This document shows positions 31,507-41,689 of a stretch of DNA of 64,000 nucleotides, piece by piece. Under the pieces are notes generated by a model that was not told the origin of the DNA, ran no database searches, and saw only the letters and a program-made list of their open reading frames with translations. The stretch covers positions 2,230,501 to 2,294,500 of the forward strand of contig NZ_CP064795.1 in the NCBI RefSeq assembly GCF_015644725.1. Reading direction: 5' to 3'. The first letter of the stretch is position 1; every line of letters begins with the position of its first letter. The DNA is from Salinimonas marina (GTDB taxonomy: Bacteria; Pseudomonadota; Gammaproteobacteria; Enterobacterales; Alteromonadaceae). Position numbers and translations under genes: made by a program.

Positions 31507-32529
31507 ATGCGGGGGTGGTTACTGATAACAGTATGCACGCTGCTGTCGGGCTGTTTTTTTGATTCAGGGCTGGATGACGAGCTGGCCGAATATCAGGCGC
31601 GCCTGAGTCGCGTGCTGGACACCCAGGCGGCGGAAGTCCCCGCACCACCCCAGCTTGATTATCCGTCTGCCGCTGAACTCACCCGTGCCATTGAACCGGT
31701 AAGTGTTAATCTGCGCGACTTTTATCAGTTGCAAAATTGCGAGATAGGATCGCTGGTCGCCCAACGCAACACGGTGTTGGGAAAAACCGCCCAGCTGTCG
31801 CAGCGCTTTGTCTATGAGTCACGTCTGCTCGACAAACTACAACAATGTATTACGACCATCGCTTCCAGTCAGCCGAAACTAAGCCAGCAACTCACCCGCT
31901 GGCTTGAACTAAAGCAGCACCAGCAGCCTGATTTGTGGGCAAACCTGGTGCAGGTTAGCCCGGAAATGCGGGCAGCCTATTCGCGTTCGCCCAACTATAT
32001 TGAGGCCACCAATAACAGTGATGTCAGTGCCTCGGTCCCGGCCTTAAGCTTTGTAGCCAGCCTGCAGCAACGTTCATTAAAAGATGCCACCGAACTTGAA
32101 ACTCAGCTGAAGATAATCGACAGTGCCAGACTGCCAGCCAGATTATGGCGAACCCAAACATTATTGCTGGCTTATCTGACGCCCTTGAATACACACCTAT
32201 CGCGGCATTTACCGGCGCTGTCGTGCCCCGATGGCAAAGCCAGTGAGCAGGTAAAAATTCTTAAAAATGTATTTTATTTATTTTTTATTGAAAAAATTCA
32301 GCCCGTAGGCAGTAAACTTAACCAGTTTCATTATCAGCTTGCCCCGGTCTGGGAAACCTTAACCCAGGACCCTGCCCTGCATCCCAGCTTTAAACGTTAC
32401 CTCAGGTTTCACACTCAAACCCGCTTCAACCAATATCAGCAAACGGTGCGCGCCCATGTGCAGCTCTGGCAAGACCTGTTTGCCCGCTGTAATCTGTCTC
32501 CTACCGCGCCAATAAGCCCAGGGTCATAA
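31507..32529 (+). CDS. DUF3080 family lipoprotein
   Basis: A 340-residue protein with a lipoprotein signal (MRGWLLITVCTLLSGC, Cys16). The rest is largely helical and matches my recollection of the DUF3080 family, which in Alteromonadales-like genomes follows folM. The function is unknown. It is a likely outer-membrane lipoprotein facing the periplasm (Phe-Phe at +1/+2, no Asp at +2). The 3' end overlaps the convergent mscS-type gene by six bases. Confidence 0.75.
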   Translation: MRGWLLITVCTLLSGCFFDSGLDDELAEYQARLSRVLDTQAAEVPAPPQLDYPSAAELTRAIEPVSVNLRDFYQLQNCEIGSLVAQRNTVLGKTAQLSQRFVYESRLLDKLQQCITTIASSQPKLSQQLTRWLELKQHQQPDLWANLVQVSPEMRAAYSRSPNYIEATNNSDVSASVPALSFVASLQQRSLKDATELETQLKIIDSARLPARLWRTQTLLLAYLTPLNTHLSRHLPALSCPDGKASEQVKILKNVFYLFFIEKIQPVGSKLNQFHYQLAPVWETLTQDPALHPSFKRYLRFHTQTRFNQYQQTVRAHVQLWQDLFARCNLSPTAPISPGS

Positions 32530-33600
32530 AATGTTTTCACCATCTTCGGGATCCCGGGCCTGAGCTGCCTGCCGACGAATTTCGGTGGTTTCGCTACTCA
32601 CGTCATCCGAAGCAGAAGCCGGGGCGGTGGCGGTTTTTGCTGTCCCGACCTGTGCTTGAGAGTTTGTGTTTTCAGGGCTTTGTGTTTCAGAGTCTGGCCG
32701 GGAGTGACCGCCGTCGGACTGTAACCCTGGCACCCCTTGCGGAAATACCCGCTCACGAGCATCATCCGGCATACTGATACCAGCATTATCAAACAACACC
32801 ACCAGCTCCCGCATCAATACCGAGGCCATTTTAAGCTCACTGGTTTTTTCCACATCAATCCAAAAATACACTTTCAGATTCGCCGTGGCCGACCCCAGGT
32901 TATCAATCAATACCTGAGGCTCAGGCTGGGTCAGGATATTATCGTGAGCAGTGAGAAATTTTAACGCCAGCTGTTGGGCATGCTTGATGTCATTGTCATA
33001 GCCGACCCCGATAATAAAGTGACCGCGCATATTCGGGTTGGCCGTCAGGTTTTTAATCACGCCCTTGTAGATACTGGCATTGGGTATCTGAATATGATTG
33101 CCATCAAAATCTACCAGGGTGGTGGCACGGGCGGTAACCTTTTGTACCACTCCCAGATAGCTGTCGATTTGGACCACATCCCCCAACCTGAAAGGACGTT
33201 GCACGGTAAGCAGCAAACTCGATATAAAGTTTTCGGCAATATCGCGAAATGCAAAGCCTAAGATAAGCCCCAGTAACCCGGTACCACTGATAATGGCCAC
33301 CGCAAATTCCGTTAAACCCGCCAGCTTTAAAAACACATACACACCCAGCAAGATGCACAGAATGGCTATCGCACGATGGCTTACCGAACGAATCAGCGGA
33401 CTTTGGGTTAGGTGCGCAAAGGGCTTGAGCAATAAGGTGGCAAGGGGCCCGGAAATAAAAATAGACACCAATAGCAAGACCAGTCCAATGCCGATCCCGG
33501 GCAAGTGTGCCCCCACACTGTTAACCATGTCCGACAGCACCTGCGTCTGACTCTGCGTCTCGCTTTGACCCGCGCCCTGTAAACCAGCCCATACCCACAT
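32524..33600 (-). CDS. MscS family mechanosensitive channel
   Basis: A 358-residue small-conductance channel. Three N-terminal hydrophobic segments are followed by the pore helix ISGTGLLGLILGFAFRDIAENFISS near residue 105, with the Gly/Ala packing typical of MscS TM3. The beta domain RPFRLGDVVQI and GNHIQIPNASI follow. The last 65 residues are a polar Ser/Gln/Ala/Glu-rich tail with no predicted fold, longer than in E. coli MscS. Such channels release solutes on hypo-osmotic shock. Confidence 0.92.
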   Translation of the reverse strand: MWVWAGLQGAGQSETQSQTQVLSDMVNSVGAHLPGIGIGLVLLLVSIFISGPLATLLLKPFAHLTQSPLIRSVSHRAIAILCILLGVYVFLKLAGLTEFAVAIISGTGLLGLILGFAFRDIAENFISSLLLTVQRPFRLGDVVQIDSYLGVVQKVTARATTLVDFDGNHIQIPNASIYKGVIKNLTANPNMRGHFIIGVGYDNDIKHAQQLALKFLTAHDNILTQPEPQVLIDNLGSATANLKVYFWIDVEKTSELKMASVLMRELVVLFDNAGISMPDDARERVFPQGVPGLQSDGGHSRPDSETQSPENTNSQAQVGTAKTATAPASASDDVSSETTEIRRQAAQARDPEDGENIL

Positions 33601-33882
33601 ACGTCATCTGCTCCATAGCTAAGCTAGATAGAGTTATGCATACGCGGTGAACCTTCAGCCCGGGTCAGTGCGAATGTCCTCTTTTGCGATGTGAGCAGGG
33701 CCGCTAGCGGAACTTGTGGATAAAACCTTAGCCTAAGCCTAAGCCAGTAACGAGGCGGTGCCGCCATTAATTCGCAATTCCTTATAATTAATGTTGATTA
33801 TTTTTTGTTCTCATTCACAATGAGCAAATAATACTCAGGGCTGACACTTTTAATTACTAATCAATTCGTTGGGTAGAAATCT

Positions 33883-34449
33883 ATGGGAACATCGACACTA
33901 ATCACTGTGGAAGAAGCCGCCAGTGTAATGGCGTTCTGGTTCGAGGAGCTCGAGCCAGCCCAGTGGTTTCGCAAGGATGAAAGTCTGGATACATTAATAA
34001 GAGCCCGGTTTGGTTCGGTACACCAGGCGGCGGCGTGTTGCGAACTATGGCCATGGCGGGCAACTGCCCATGGGCGGCTGGCCGAAATCATTGTGTTAGA
34101 TCAATTTTCCCGCAATATATATCGCAATCAGGCTCAAGCGTTTAGCTGCGATCCACTGGCCCTGGCCTTAGCGCAGGAAGCCATTAGTGTGGGCGCAGAT
34201 AAACAACTTACCAATGATGAACGCGCCTTTTTGTATATGCCATTTATGCATAGCGAATCATTGGAGATTCATGACTCGGCGATGGAGCTGTTTGACGATA
34301 ACGGCTTACAACAAAACTTTAAGCATGAGAAAAAGCACCGCGATATCCTGCAACGCTTTGGCCGCTATCCTCATCGAAATGCCATATTAGGGCGCACTTC
34401 AACGCCTGAAGAAGAACAGTTTCTGACCCAGCCCGGCGCCTCTTTTTAA
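33883..34449 (+). CDS. DUF924 family protein
   Basis: A 188-residue helical protein of the TPR-like DUF924 family. The landmarks are VMAFWFEELEPAQWFRKD near residue 15, AEIIVLDQFSRNIYRN near 67, ERAFLYMPFMHSE near 112 and RFGRYPHRNAILGR near 159. Family members are cytoplasmic and their function is unknown. It stands alone between mscS and pucG, with a weak ribosome site. Confidence 0.87.
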   Translation: MGTSTLITVEEAASVMAFWFEELEPAQWFRKDESLDTLIRARFGSVHQAAACCELWPWRATAHGRLAEIIVLDQFSRNIYRNQAQAFSCDPLALALAQEAISVGADKQLTNDERAFLYMPFMHSESLEIHDSAMELFDDNGLQQNFKHEKKHRDILQRFGRYPHRNAILGRTSTPEEEQFLTQPGASF

Positions 34450-34615
34450 ATCTGGCCAGCCCCTGCCCAAGCTCAATGGGAAAGCCCGGCCGGTCACGTT
34501 AATAAACCAGAAGGGCAGCTGCTATTGCTGACCCAGGGCGCCTGAATGCTCGCCTGCCTCTTCCTGTATTAGCGTAGGAGGAGTCAAGGCGCTCAACCGT
34601 GAGGTGTTACTGCCT

Positions 34616-35842
34616 ATGCAACCACTTAACTTACCGCCCCGCTTACTGATGGGCCCTGGTCCGATTAACTGCTACCCCCGGGTGCTGAACGCATTGTCTA
34701 CTCAGCTGGTGGGGCAATTTGATCCTGCGATGACCGCGGTGATGGATGAAGTCATGGCTTTGTATCGTAAGGTATTCAAAACCCACAACCAGCATACGCT
34801 GTTAGTAGACGGTACCAGCCGCGCGGGGATTGAAGCCTTGCTGGTGTCGGCCCTGGAACCTGGCGATAAGGTGCTGGTCCCCATATTCGGACGCTTTGGT
34901 CATTTACTGGCAGAGATATGTGAGCGCGCCGGGGCCCGGGTAGAGACGATAATAACCCCCTGGGGTAGCGTCTTTGATGCCGAGCAAATTGAGCAGGCGA
35001 TCGTGCGCCACCAGCCCAAAGTGCTGGCCATTGTCCAGGGTGATACCTCGACCACCATGCTGCAACCATTAGAAGACCTGGGCGCAATTTGTCGCCAGTA
35101 TGATGTGTTGTTTTATTGCGATGCCACCGCCTCGATTGGGGGAAATGCATTTAACACCGATGCCTGGCAACTCGATGCGGTGTCAGTGGGCCTGCAAAAA
35201 TGCCTGGGCGGGCCATCGGGCAGCGCACCGATAACATTAAGTGAGCGCTATGTAAGCCATGTTCGCAAACGTCATCATATTGAAGCGGGGATCCGCGATA
35301 AACAATATGCCCGGCCTACCGGCAGCCGTATTCAGTCTAATTATTTTGATGTGCCCATGCTGCTGGATTACTGGAGCAACGAGCGCCTTAATCATCATAC
35401 CGAAGCCGCTGCCATGCTATTTTGTGCCCGGGAGTGCGCCATTAATCTGCTGGAGGAAGGACTTGAGCAGGTTATTGCCCGTCACCAACTGGCCGGAGGG
35501 GCCATGCTAGCAGGTATTCAGGCCATGGAGTTAGAGATATATGGCGACATCCGCCATAAAATGAACAACGCGGTGGGGGTGATGATTCCGGCAAAACTGG
35601 ATGGCGAGGCGGTGCGCAATGAGCTGTTAACGCGCTTTAATATTGAGATAGGTACCAGTTTTGGGCCATTAAAAGGCAAGATTTGGCGTATTGGCACCAT
35701 GGGCTATAACGCCCGGGAGGATGCAGTTCTACACACGCTACAAGCGCTGGAAACCGTCCTTCGCCGCCATCAGTGTGCCCCTAAGCCAGGGATCGGGGTC
35801 GATACGGCGCTGGCGCATTATGATAAGGCCCGAAGCCTGTGA
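34616..35842 (+). CDS. pucG: (S)-ureidoglycine--glyoxylate aminotransferase
   Basis: A 408-residue PLP class V aminotransferase of the alanine-glyoxylate type. It has the N-terminal MGPGPINCYPRVL, the PLP-binding Asp in FYCDATASIGG and the Schiff-base Lys in VGLQKCLGGPSG. PucG-like enzymes move the amino group of ureidoglycine to glyoxylate, giving oxalurate and glycine. Serine-pyruvate or alanine-glyoxylate activity is the alternative. Its coupling to an allantoate amidohydrolase (four-base overlap), as in the Bacillus pucF/pucG pair, supports the purine role. I prefer the ATG at 34616 over the GTG at 34604. Confidence 0.83.
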   Translation: MQPLNLPPRLLMGPGPINCYPRVLNALSTQLVGQFDPAMTAVMDEVMALYRKVFKTHNQHTLLVDGTSRAGIEALLVSALEPGDKVLVPIFGRFGHLLAEICERAGARVETIITPWGSVFDAEQIEQAIVRHQPKVLAIVQGDTSTTMLQPLEDLGAICRQYDVLFYCDATASIGGNAFNTDAWQLDAVSVGLQKCLGGPSGSAPITLSERYVSHVRKRHHIEAGIRDKQYARPTGSRIQSNYFDVPMLLDYWSNERLNHHTEAAAMLFCARECAINLLEEGLEQVIARHQLAGGAMLAGIQAMELEIYGDIRHKMNNAVGVMIPAKLDGEAVRNELLTRFNIEIGTSFGPLKGKIWRIGTMGYNAREDAVLHTLQALETVLRRHQCAPKPGIGVDTALAHYDKARSL

Positions 35843-37082
35843 CGGCCTTTACCCGCGCGGCAGAGCGCGTAATGCAGCAACTCCGGCAACTGGCTGAAAT
35901 AAGTCAGCATCCGGACCATCTTGACCGGCGGTATCTAACCGATGAACATGCTGCGGCGAATCGCCAGGTTGCCCAATGGATGACGCAATCTGCCATGACC
36001 AGTTATACCGATGCGGCGGGCAATTTGTGGGGGCGTCTTGGCAGCCGGCAGCCCAACGCCCGGCGTTTTATACTTGGCAGCCATTTAGATACGGTACCCA
36101 ATGGCGGCAAGTACGATGGCATGCTGGGGTGATTGCCCCGGTAGCCCTGGCCGCACTGCTGGATGAATATGCGGTACACCTGCCCTTTCACCTGGATGTG
36201 GTGGGCTTTGGCGATGAAGAAGGCACCCGCTTTGGCTCTACCCTGCTGGGCAGCCGCGCGCTAACCCATAGCTGGCCAGCCAGTTGGCGAAACTCCACCG
36301 ATGCGCAGGGTGTATGTTTACCCGATGCCCTGCAGCAATTCGGGCTCGACTTTGACAAGGTGAGTGAAGCGGCCATAGACCCGGATGAGGTGCTGGGCTT
36401 TTTGGAATTACATATTGAACAAGGCCCGGTCCTTGAAGATGAAGACTTACCGGTGGGGATTGTCAGCGCCATCGCCGGAGCCCGCCGCTTTGAATTTCGG
36501 GTCACGGGCATGGCCGGTCATGCCGGCACGGTGCCGATGCGGCTGCGCCAGGATGCCCTGACGGCCAGCGCCAAAATAATTGTCTGTATTGAAAAACTGG
36601 CCATAGAGCACAAGGTGGTGGCCACTGTCGGGCAGATTAAAAACCAGCCTAACGGGGTGAATGTTATCGCTGGGGAGACCTTGTTTTCACTGGATATTCG
36701 CAGCAGTGATGATCTGCACCGCGATGCGGTTACTGATCTGATTCTGGAACAAGCGCAATGCATTGCCAGGCATCATCAGGTTAAACTGTTGTGGCGCCAG
36801 ACCCATGAAGCCGCCGCCGTGGCGTGCGATCCACAGCTGCAGTCAGTGCTGAAACAAGCGGTCACCGCCAGCCAGTTGCGGCCGTTTTTCTTGTCTTCAG
36901 GGGCGGGCCATGATGCGATGGCGCTGGCACAGATATGTCCGGTGGCGATGCTCTTCACTCGCTGTAAAGGGGGTATCAGCCATCATCCGGACGAAAGCAT
37001 AACCACCGAGGATATCATGGTCAGTCTGCAGGTATTGTTTGAAACCGTGATATTACTCGCCCGGCAATACCAGAGCACTTAG
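35839..37082 (+). CDS. pucF: Allantoate amidohydrolase (M20 family, frameshifted)
   Basis: A Zn- or Mn-dependent M20 peptidase-fold amidase that turns allantoate into ureidoglycine, CO2 and ammonia. Metal-binding motifs: GSHLDTVPNGGKYDGMLG, GFGDEEGTRFG and LELHIEQGPVLE. The dimerisation domain has GMAGHAGTVPM, and the C-terminal His lies in GGISHHPDES. The first frame stops at 36132 after GMLG; adding one G to the GGGG run at 36126-36129 gives GMLGVIAPVALAAL and a 414-residue protein. The start is GTG, overlapping the pucG stop. N-carbamoyl-amino-acid hydrolase is the alternative. Confidence 0.85.
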
Positions 37083-37618
37083 TCACTGGTATTCTTATCC
37101 TGAAAAGCCGCTACCAGCTCTGGCATGCTTTGGTCCTGTTTTCCAGGCACGCTACTGGGCAACACGCTCAGATCCCCATTGGGCTCCAGAATAACCGCCT
37201 TTACCTGATCTTTGTGGGTAAAACCATGGGCCCGCATCCCCATGAGCACTTCCTGTTCAGTCACCCGTTCCTTTTTCAGGGCACTAGAGATGAAGTGTTT
37301 ATCGTAATACAACAACGCCGGGGATTTATTCATTAGCTTGTGAAACCAGGTGAAGCGCACCGACAATAATGTGAAGGTATACTGCAACAACAATAAGACA
37401 AACAAGGCCAGCGCCACTTCAACAATAACCACTTTTTTAAGCAGCACCGCCGAACCCAGAATCGAGCCCATTGCCACGGTCACTATCCAGTCAAAATTGT
37501 TCATCTTGGCATTTGAACGCTTTCCGAAGACCCCAACAAAGGCGACGCAGATAAGGTAGGTGGCCACCGCCGTAATGAGCACTCGCCATAGCTCTGGCCA
37601 GCTTTGAAAAAATATCAT
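37079..37618 (-). CDS. DUF421 family membrane protein
   Basis: A 179-residue protein with three N-terminal hydrophobic segments and the DUF421 signature FGKRSNAKMNNFDWIVTVAMGSILG near 32-56, then a cytoplasmic domain (PALLYYDKHFISSALKKERVTEQEVLMGMRAHG). This matches YcaP/YetF-like proteins, whose role is poorly known. It overlaps the convergent pucF gene by four bases. Confidence 0.87.
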   Translation of the reverse strand: MIFFQSWPELWRVLITAVATYLICVAFVGVFGKRSNAKMNNFDWIVTVAMGSILGSAVLLKKVVIVEVALALFVLLLLQYTFTLLSVRFTWFHKLMNKSPALLYYDKHFISSALKKERVTEQEVLMGMRAHGFTHKDQVKAVILEPNGDLSVLPSSVPGKQDQSMPELVAAFQDKNTSD

Positions 37619-37887
37619 GAGAAGTTCCAGTCGACATTGTTTTACATTACTTACCCCGTGGGTCAGCGGTTAAGATCACCACGTTAAATACCCTGTGGGT
37701 TTTTGTGCCCGCTGTAAATTTTCCTTCTGCATCTGTAATAAAGAGTCAACTAACAACCACGTTTGTGATCAACATACACCTGAAGGCGCGCTGGCAACCC
37801 TAATATTTTCAATAGATTATGAAAACTTTTTGACCACCCTGGTTATCGGTACAGGAGTTGCTGTTCAGCTACACACAGGAGGGAAAT

Positions 37888-38031
37888 ATGACACTGATTA
37901 GCTACGACTCGCTGATGGCAGAAATTGATAAGGCGGAACTGTTATTGGGCAAACTGCCTTACTGGAAAATCAGCGAACGGTTACGCCTTGAGTTGCGCGT
38001 AAAACAAATGAAAGGATTACTCAACCAATAG
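37888..38031 (+). CDS. 47-residue protein at the head of the glycosyltransferase operon
   Basis: A short ORF with an excellent ribosome site (AGGAGGGAAAT directly before the ATG). It ends nine bases before the next gene. The product begins MTLISYDSLMAEIDKAELLL and ends with the basic, amphipathic segment SERLRLELRVKQMKGLLNQ. It has no signal peptide, cysteines or membrane helix, and looks like two helices. I do not recognise it. Position and spacing make it the first gene of the operon. It could be a small partner or regulator of the glycosyltransferases. Confidence 0.7.
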   Translation: MTLISYDSLMAEIDKAELLLGKLPYWKISERLRLELRVKQMKGLLNQ

Positions 38032-38040
38032 GATGTCAGC

Positions 38041-38607
38041 ATGGCAGCGCCGGCAAAATTAAGTGCAATTTTTGTGACTTACAAAATGAAGGATGCGTTA
38101 CTGGAGCGGGTTGCGCAGTTCAAAGCTCAGTTTCCTGATAGCCAGGTTATTGTGGCTGACAACTCGCCTCTCACCTATAAAAAATATGCGCAGCTTAATA
38201 GCGCCTTGCAATGCTTTGCTGACACTGAGTATATCGACAACAGCATTAATAGCCGGTTTTGTGCCTATAATCTGGCCTGCGCAAAGATTAAACACGACAA
38301 TGTTGTGTTTCGGACCGACGATGACAAATTTGATGAAGCGGTGTTGCGCGCTTTATTAGAAGCGCACCCGGTAACAGATTTTGCGGTCACTCCCCATTAT
38401 TTTAACAATGACTACCAGATGCCGGTGACCTGGGAGCGGCCTATTGAGGGCGTGATCTTTGGCACCGATTTTCTGAAGTCGTTATTACCATTTACCGATG
38501 AGAAAGGCGCTGACTGGTCCTTATTAAAAACGGCGTTTGATAAAAAAATGCCGCAATTTCTTAATCAGCCGGTACTGTTTAAAAGTGCTCATGGGAGAGT
38601 GCATTGA
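38041..38607 (+). CDS. GT2-like (GT-A fold) glycosyltransferase, short form
   Basis: A 188-residue protein. KLSAIFVTYKMKD and QVIVADNSPL form the nucleotide-binding strands of a GT-A fold, and VVFRTDDDKFDEAVL supplies a DxD-like metal site near residue 98. It is short for GT2 enzymes and has no membrane segment, so acceptor binding may depend on a partner. Its stop overlaps the start of the next gene. It resembles the last GT2 of the operon only in fold. Confidence 0.65.
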   Translation: MAAPAKLSAIFVTYKMKDALLERVAQFKAQFPDSQVIVADNSPLTYKKYAQLNSALQCFADTEYIDNSINSRFCAYNLACAKIKHDNVVFRTDDDKFDEAVLRALLEAHPVTDFAVTPHYFNNDYQMPVTWERPIEGVIFGTDFLKSLLPFTDEKGADWSLLKTAFDKKMPQFLNQPVLFKSAHGRVH

Positions 38608-39625
38608 TGAAGCTGGCGGTTATTGCCCATCCGCGTTATCCCATCCGGCCGCCGTTTGCAGGCGGCCTCGAGGCTTTTATCGCATCCCTGGTAAGTACCT
38701 ATAATCAGAATATCAGGGTCACGCTTTATGCTCATCCTGACAGCCAGGTAAATTGCGAGTTGGTAAGCTTCCCTTTGGATGAGAAAACCTATCAACAATA
38801 CCCCGATATTGTGGAAAACGACTTTTTGCTTAAGGTAATGGAAGATATTACCCGCCGCGGGTTTGATGTGGTGCATAACAACGCCATTAGTTCAGTGCCG
38901 CCGTTGTGGGCGTGTAAATATGATATCCCGATATTAACCACCTTACATACGCCGCCCTACAGTAAGTTGAAAGCAGCCGCCGATCTGGCGTCTTATTCTC
39001 CCTTTGTGCATTACAACGCGGTTTCTTATTCAGTGGCTGAATTATGGCGTCCGTTTATCAATGACGATATTGATGTAATTTACAACGGGGTTGATTTGAG
39101 CCTGTGGGAAGTAGACAAAAATCAGCCACAATTTGCGTTTTCTTTTGGACGTATCACCCCTTCAAAAGGCTTTGATCTTGCTATTAAAGCCTCAAGCGAG
39201 CTGGGATTGTCGTTTCGTTTTGCCGGGCCGGTGTTCGATCAGCGTTATTTTGATGATGTTATAAAACCGCTGCTTAATGAGCAGGTACAGTATCTGGGCC
39301 ACCTTACCCACCAGCAAATTAATCAGTGTCTGAAAAACGCCCGGGCGGTAGTTTTTGGGGCGCGCTGGGATGAGCCATTTGGATTGTCCACGGTGGAAGC
39401 AATGGCCACCGGCACCCCGGTGGCCGCGTTTAATCGCGGCGCCTTTCCTGAAATTGTAGCGGACTCGGGGGCTGTCTGGCCAAAGGCAACAATGTATTCA
39501 GTCTGGCCGAGGCCTTGTCAGATGCGGTGAATTTTCATCGGGACGATGTACGCCAGCGCGCCGATTCTTTTCCACTAAGCACCATGTGTCAGGCCTACAG
39601 TGAAAAAGTGAGTGCCCTGGTATGA
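38604..39625 (+). CDS. GT4 family glycosyltransferase (frameshifted)
   Basis: A GT-B fold retaining transferase. The N-terminal domain has PPFAGGLEAFIASL. The C-terminal domain has FSFGRITPSKGFDLAIKA and the GT4 EX7E signature in WDEPFGLSTVEAMATGTPVAAF. The first frame stops at 39530 after IVADSGAVW. Adding one G to the GGGGG run at 39467-39471 restores ADSGGCLAKGNNVFSLAEAL and carries the frame to a TGA at 39623-39625. That stop overlaps the next start (GTATGA), as elsewhere in this operon. The restored length is about 340 residues. Donor sugar unknown. Confidence 0.83.
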
Positions 39626-40668
39626 AAATATTAATGGTCACCAGTCCGATCGTAGATTTGACCGAACCATTTGCCGGGGGCACCGAAGCCTTTGTGGTGC
39701 GTCTGGCCAATGGCCTGGCGGCGCGGGGGCACGAGGTCGATGTGTTGTGTCGTAAAGCCGATGAAACCAATCGCTTCAATACGCTGGCCATTGAAGAGTC
39801 GGCCCTGCGTATGTGCGATGCCATCACCAGTGAAACCGAGGGTCAGAAACAATACCAGGCGGCCCAGTATGGGCTTATCGATACCAGCGGCTACGATGTG
39901 GTGCATTACCATAGCTATTACCATGCGATTTACGACTATGGTTTTTTACATCGCAGACGCAGTGTGATTACCCTGCATAGCCCGGTGTCTGAGCGGTTGG
40001 CGCTGACCCACAAACTTAACCGGGCCCGCACCAACGATGTCTACGTAACGGTGTCTGAACGTCTGCGTGACGAATGGAGCGAGGTGCTGGGCGACGGCTT
40101 GTACACCATCCCTAATGGAATTGAACCGGCACACTACCAGGCGGATTCGGTGCCGGCCTTACCTGAGTCTGGGTTCTTATTGAGCAGTGGCCGGATTTGT
40201 CATGATAAAAATACCGCGGCCGCCATCGAGCTGGCCGAAACTGCCAATATGCCGCTGATTATTGCCGGCCCCATAGCGGATGAAACCTATTACGCCACCC
40301 ATATCAGGCCTTACCTTAGTGACACCATACGCTATGCGGGCCATTTGTCTCAGACGGAACTTAAACGTTACCTCAGTGCCGCCACGGCGCTGCTATGCAC
40401 CTCAGCCTGGCGTGAACCCTTTGGTTTATCGACCCTGGAGGCGCTGGCCTGTGATACCCCGGTAATTGGTTTTGCCAGTGCCATTGTACCTGAGCTTCGC
40501 CAGGAACCGGTCAGCCAGATTATCGAAGCAAGTCAGCCTGAAGCCATTGTACCCGCGATTAGTCGTGCAGCCCGGCTGCCAGCCGGACGCTGTCGCGACT
40601 TTGCGCACCAGTTTGATTTTAGCCTGACCCTGGAAAAATACGAGCAACTGTATGCCAACTTTCACTAA
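39622..40668 (+). CDS. GT4 family glycosyltransferase
   Basis: A 348-residue GT-B protein, about the same size as the preceding gene product and clearly related to it: PFAGGTEAFVVRLANGLAARGHEV at the N-terminus, LLSSGRICHDKNTAAAIELA in the donor-binding domain, and the EX7E motif in WREPFGLSTLEALACDTPVIGF. The parallel motifs suggest that the two arose by duplication. No membrane segment. Translationally coupled on both sides (ATGA-type overlap at the start, 17-base overlap at the end). Confidence 0.85.
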   Translation: MKILMVTSPIVDLTEPFAGGTEAFVVRLANGLAARGHEVDVLCRKADETNRFNTLAIEESALRMCDAITSETEGQKQYQAAQYGLIDTSGYDVVHYHSYYHAIYDYGFLHRRRSVITLHSPVSERLALTHKLNRARTNDVYVTVSERLRDEWSEVLGDGLYTIPNGIEPAHYQADSVPALPESGFLLSSGRICHDKNTAAAIELAETANMPLIIAGPIADETYYATHIRPYLSDTIRYAGHLSQTELKRYLSAATALLCTSAWREPFGLSTLEALACDTPVIGFASAIVPELRQEPVSQIIEASQPEAIVPAISRAARLPAGRCRDFAHQFDFSLTLEKYEQLYANFH

Positions 40669-41689
40669 TACCCTGTTGTACTATGTGCACCATCAGGGCG
40701 CGGGCCATATACAGCGCGCCAAAAGCCTGGTTCCTGCCCTGGAAGAGCAGTTTACCGTGGTATTTGTAGTCGGTAGCCCGCAGATGCAGACTCAGCTGCA
40801 ACAAGAATTCGCCCATCTGGCCTGCGAGTGCCTGCCTTCCAAATGGACGGACTCGACGGAGTCGGTTGAACGTACCTTTGATAGCGCTTTTGAAGGTGTT
40901 CCCTGCACCCGTGCCGCGACCCAGCGAGCCCTGACCTTTATTAATTTGTTAAGTGCCTATCAGGCCAGGTTGTTTATCAGTGATGTGTCGGCCGAGCTGA
41001 CCATATTAGCGCGCGGCGCCGGGGTGCCGGTGATTATGCAGCGTCACAGCGGTAATACCGACGAGGATCCGACCCAGATTTTTGCCTATGAGTGCGCCGA
41101 AGCCTTATACGCTCCCTATCCTAAACACATTGAAGATCCTCAGTTTGCCTTTGCCGATAAAACCCGGTTTCTGGGGTTTTTCAGTGAGCTATCGACAAAT
41201 CGCCAGGATGTGGTACGCCGCGGTATTACCCTCGTTACCTCCAGCGGCGAAGGGGTGGATGCCCTGTTACCGGTCCTTGAACAATTGCAACTGCCCATCT
41301 GGGTGGTCGGGTGCGACGGCACCAATACCTCACAAATCACATTTTTAGGTCGTGTAGATGATATTTCAGTGCATCTGCCTACCGACATCGTGGTCTGTAG
41401 CGGCGGCAACAATTTACTGTCAGAACTCCTGCTGTTAGGCAAAAAACTGATCGTTGTGCCCCAGCCTCGTCCCTATGATGAGCAGGATTACAAAGCCATG
41501 CAACTGGCTGAACATGGCTATGCGATACACATGCCGCGACAGCAAATTTCACAGCCTGCGCAATGGCAGCAGGCCTTACAACAAGCATCATCAATTGATA
41601 CCAGTCGCGTTAACGCGCTGGCGAACCCACACGCAGCAGAGCAATTTGCTGCCCTGATTAAGGATTTATTATGCCTCCATTCTCGGTAA
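40652..41689 (+). CDS. GT28/MurG-like glycosyltransferase
   Basis: A 345-residue GT-B protein of the MurG/UDP-glycosyltransferase kind. The N-terminal GHIQRAKSLVPAL matches the GHxxRA glycine-rich loop of GT28. The C-terminal half has ITFLGRVDDISVHLPTDIVVCSGGNNLLSELLLLGKKLIVVPQPRPYDEQDYKA, the usual donor-binding arrangement with a Gly-Gly-Asn loop. The donor is probably a UDP-sugar by family. It overlaps both neighbours, so it is part of the same translationally coupled operon. Confidence 0.78.
   Translation: MPTFTNTLLYYVHHQGAGHIQRAKSLVPALEEQFTVVFVVGSPQMQTQLQQEFAHLACECLPSKWTDSTESVERTFDSAFEGVPCTRAATQRALTFINLLSAYQARLFISDVSAELTILARGAGVPVIMQRHSGNTDEDPTQIFAYECAEALYAPYPKHIEDPQFAFADKTRFLGFFSELSTNRQDVVRRGITLVTSSGEGVDALLPVLEQLQLPIWVVGCDGTNTSQITFLGRVDDISVHLPTDIVVCSGGNNLLSELLLLGKKLIVVPQPRPYDEQDYKAMQLAEHGYAIHMPRQQISQPAQWQQALQQASSIDTSRVNALANPHAAEQFAALIKDLLCLHSR

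Noticed and set aside
37830..37845. A TTGACCA...TGGTTA sequence upstream of the glycosyltransferase operon that resembles a RutR site
   Set aside because: The half-sites are separated by three bases instead of two and the second half is imperfect, so it is likely chance.
37695..37901. A 68-residue ORF before the 47-residue gene
   Set aside because: It overlaps the start of the better-supported small ORF in another frame, lacks a ribosome site and has no conserved look.
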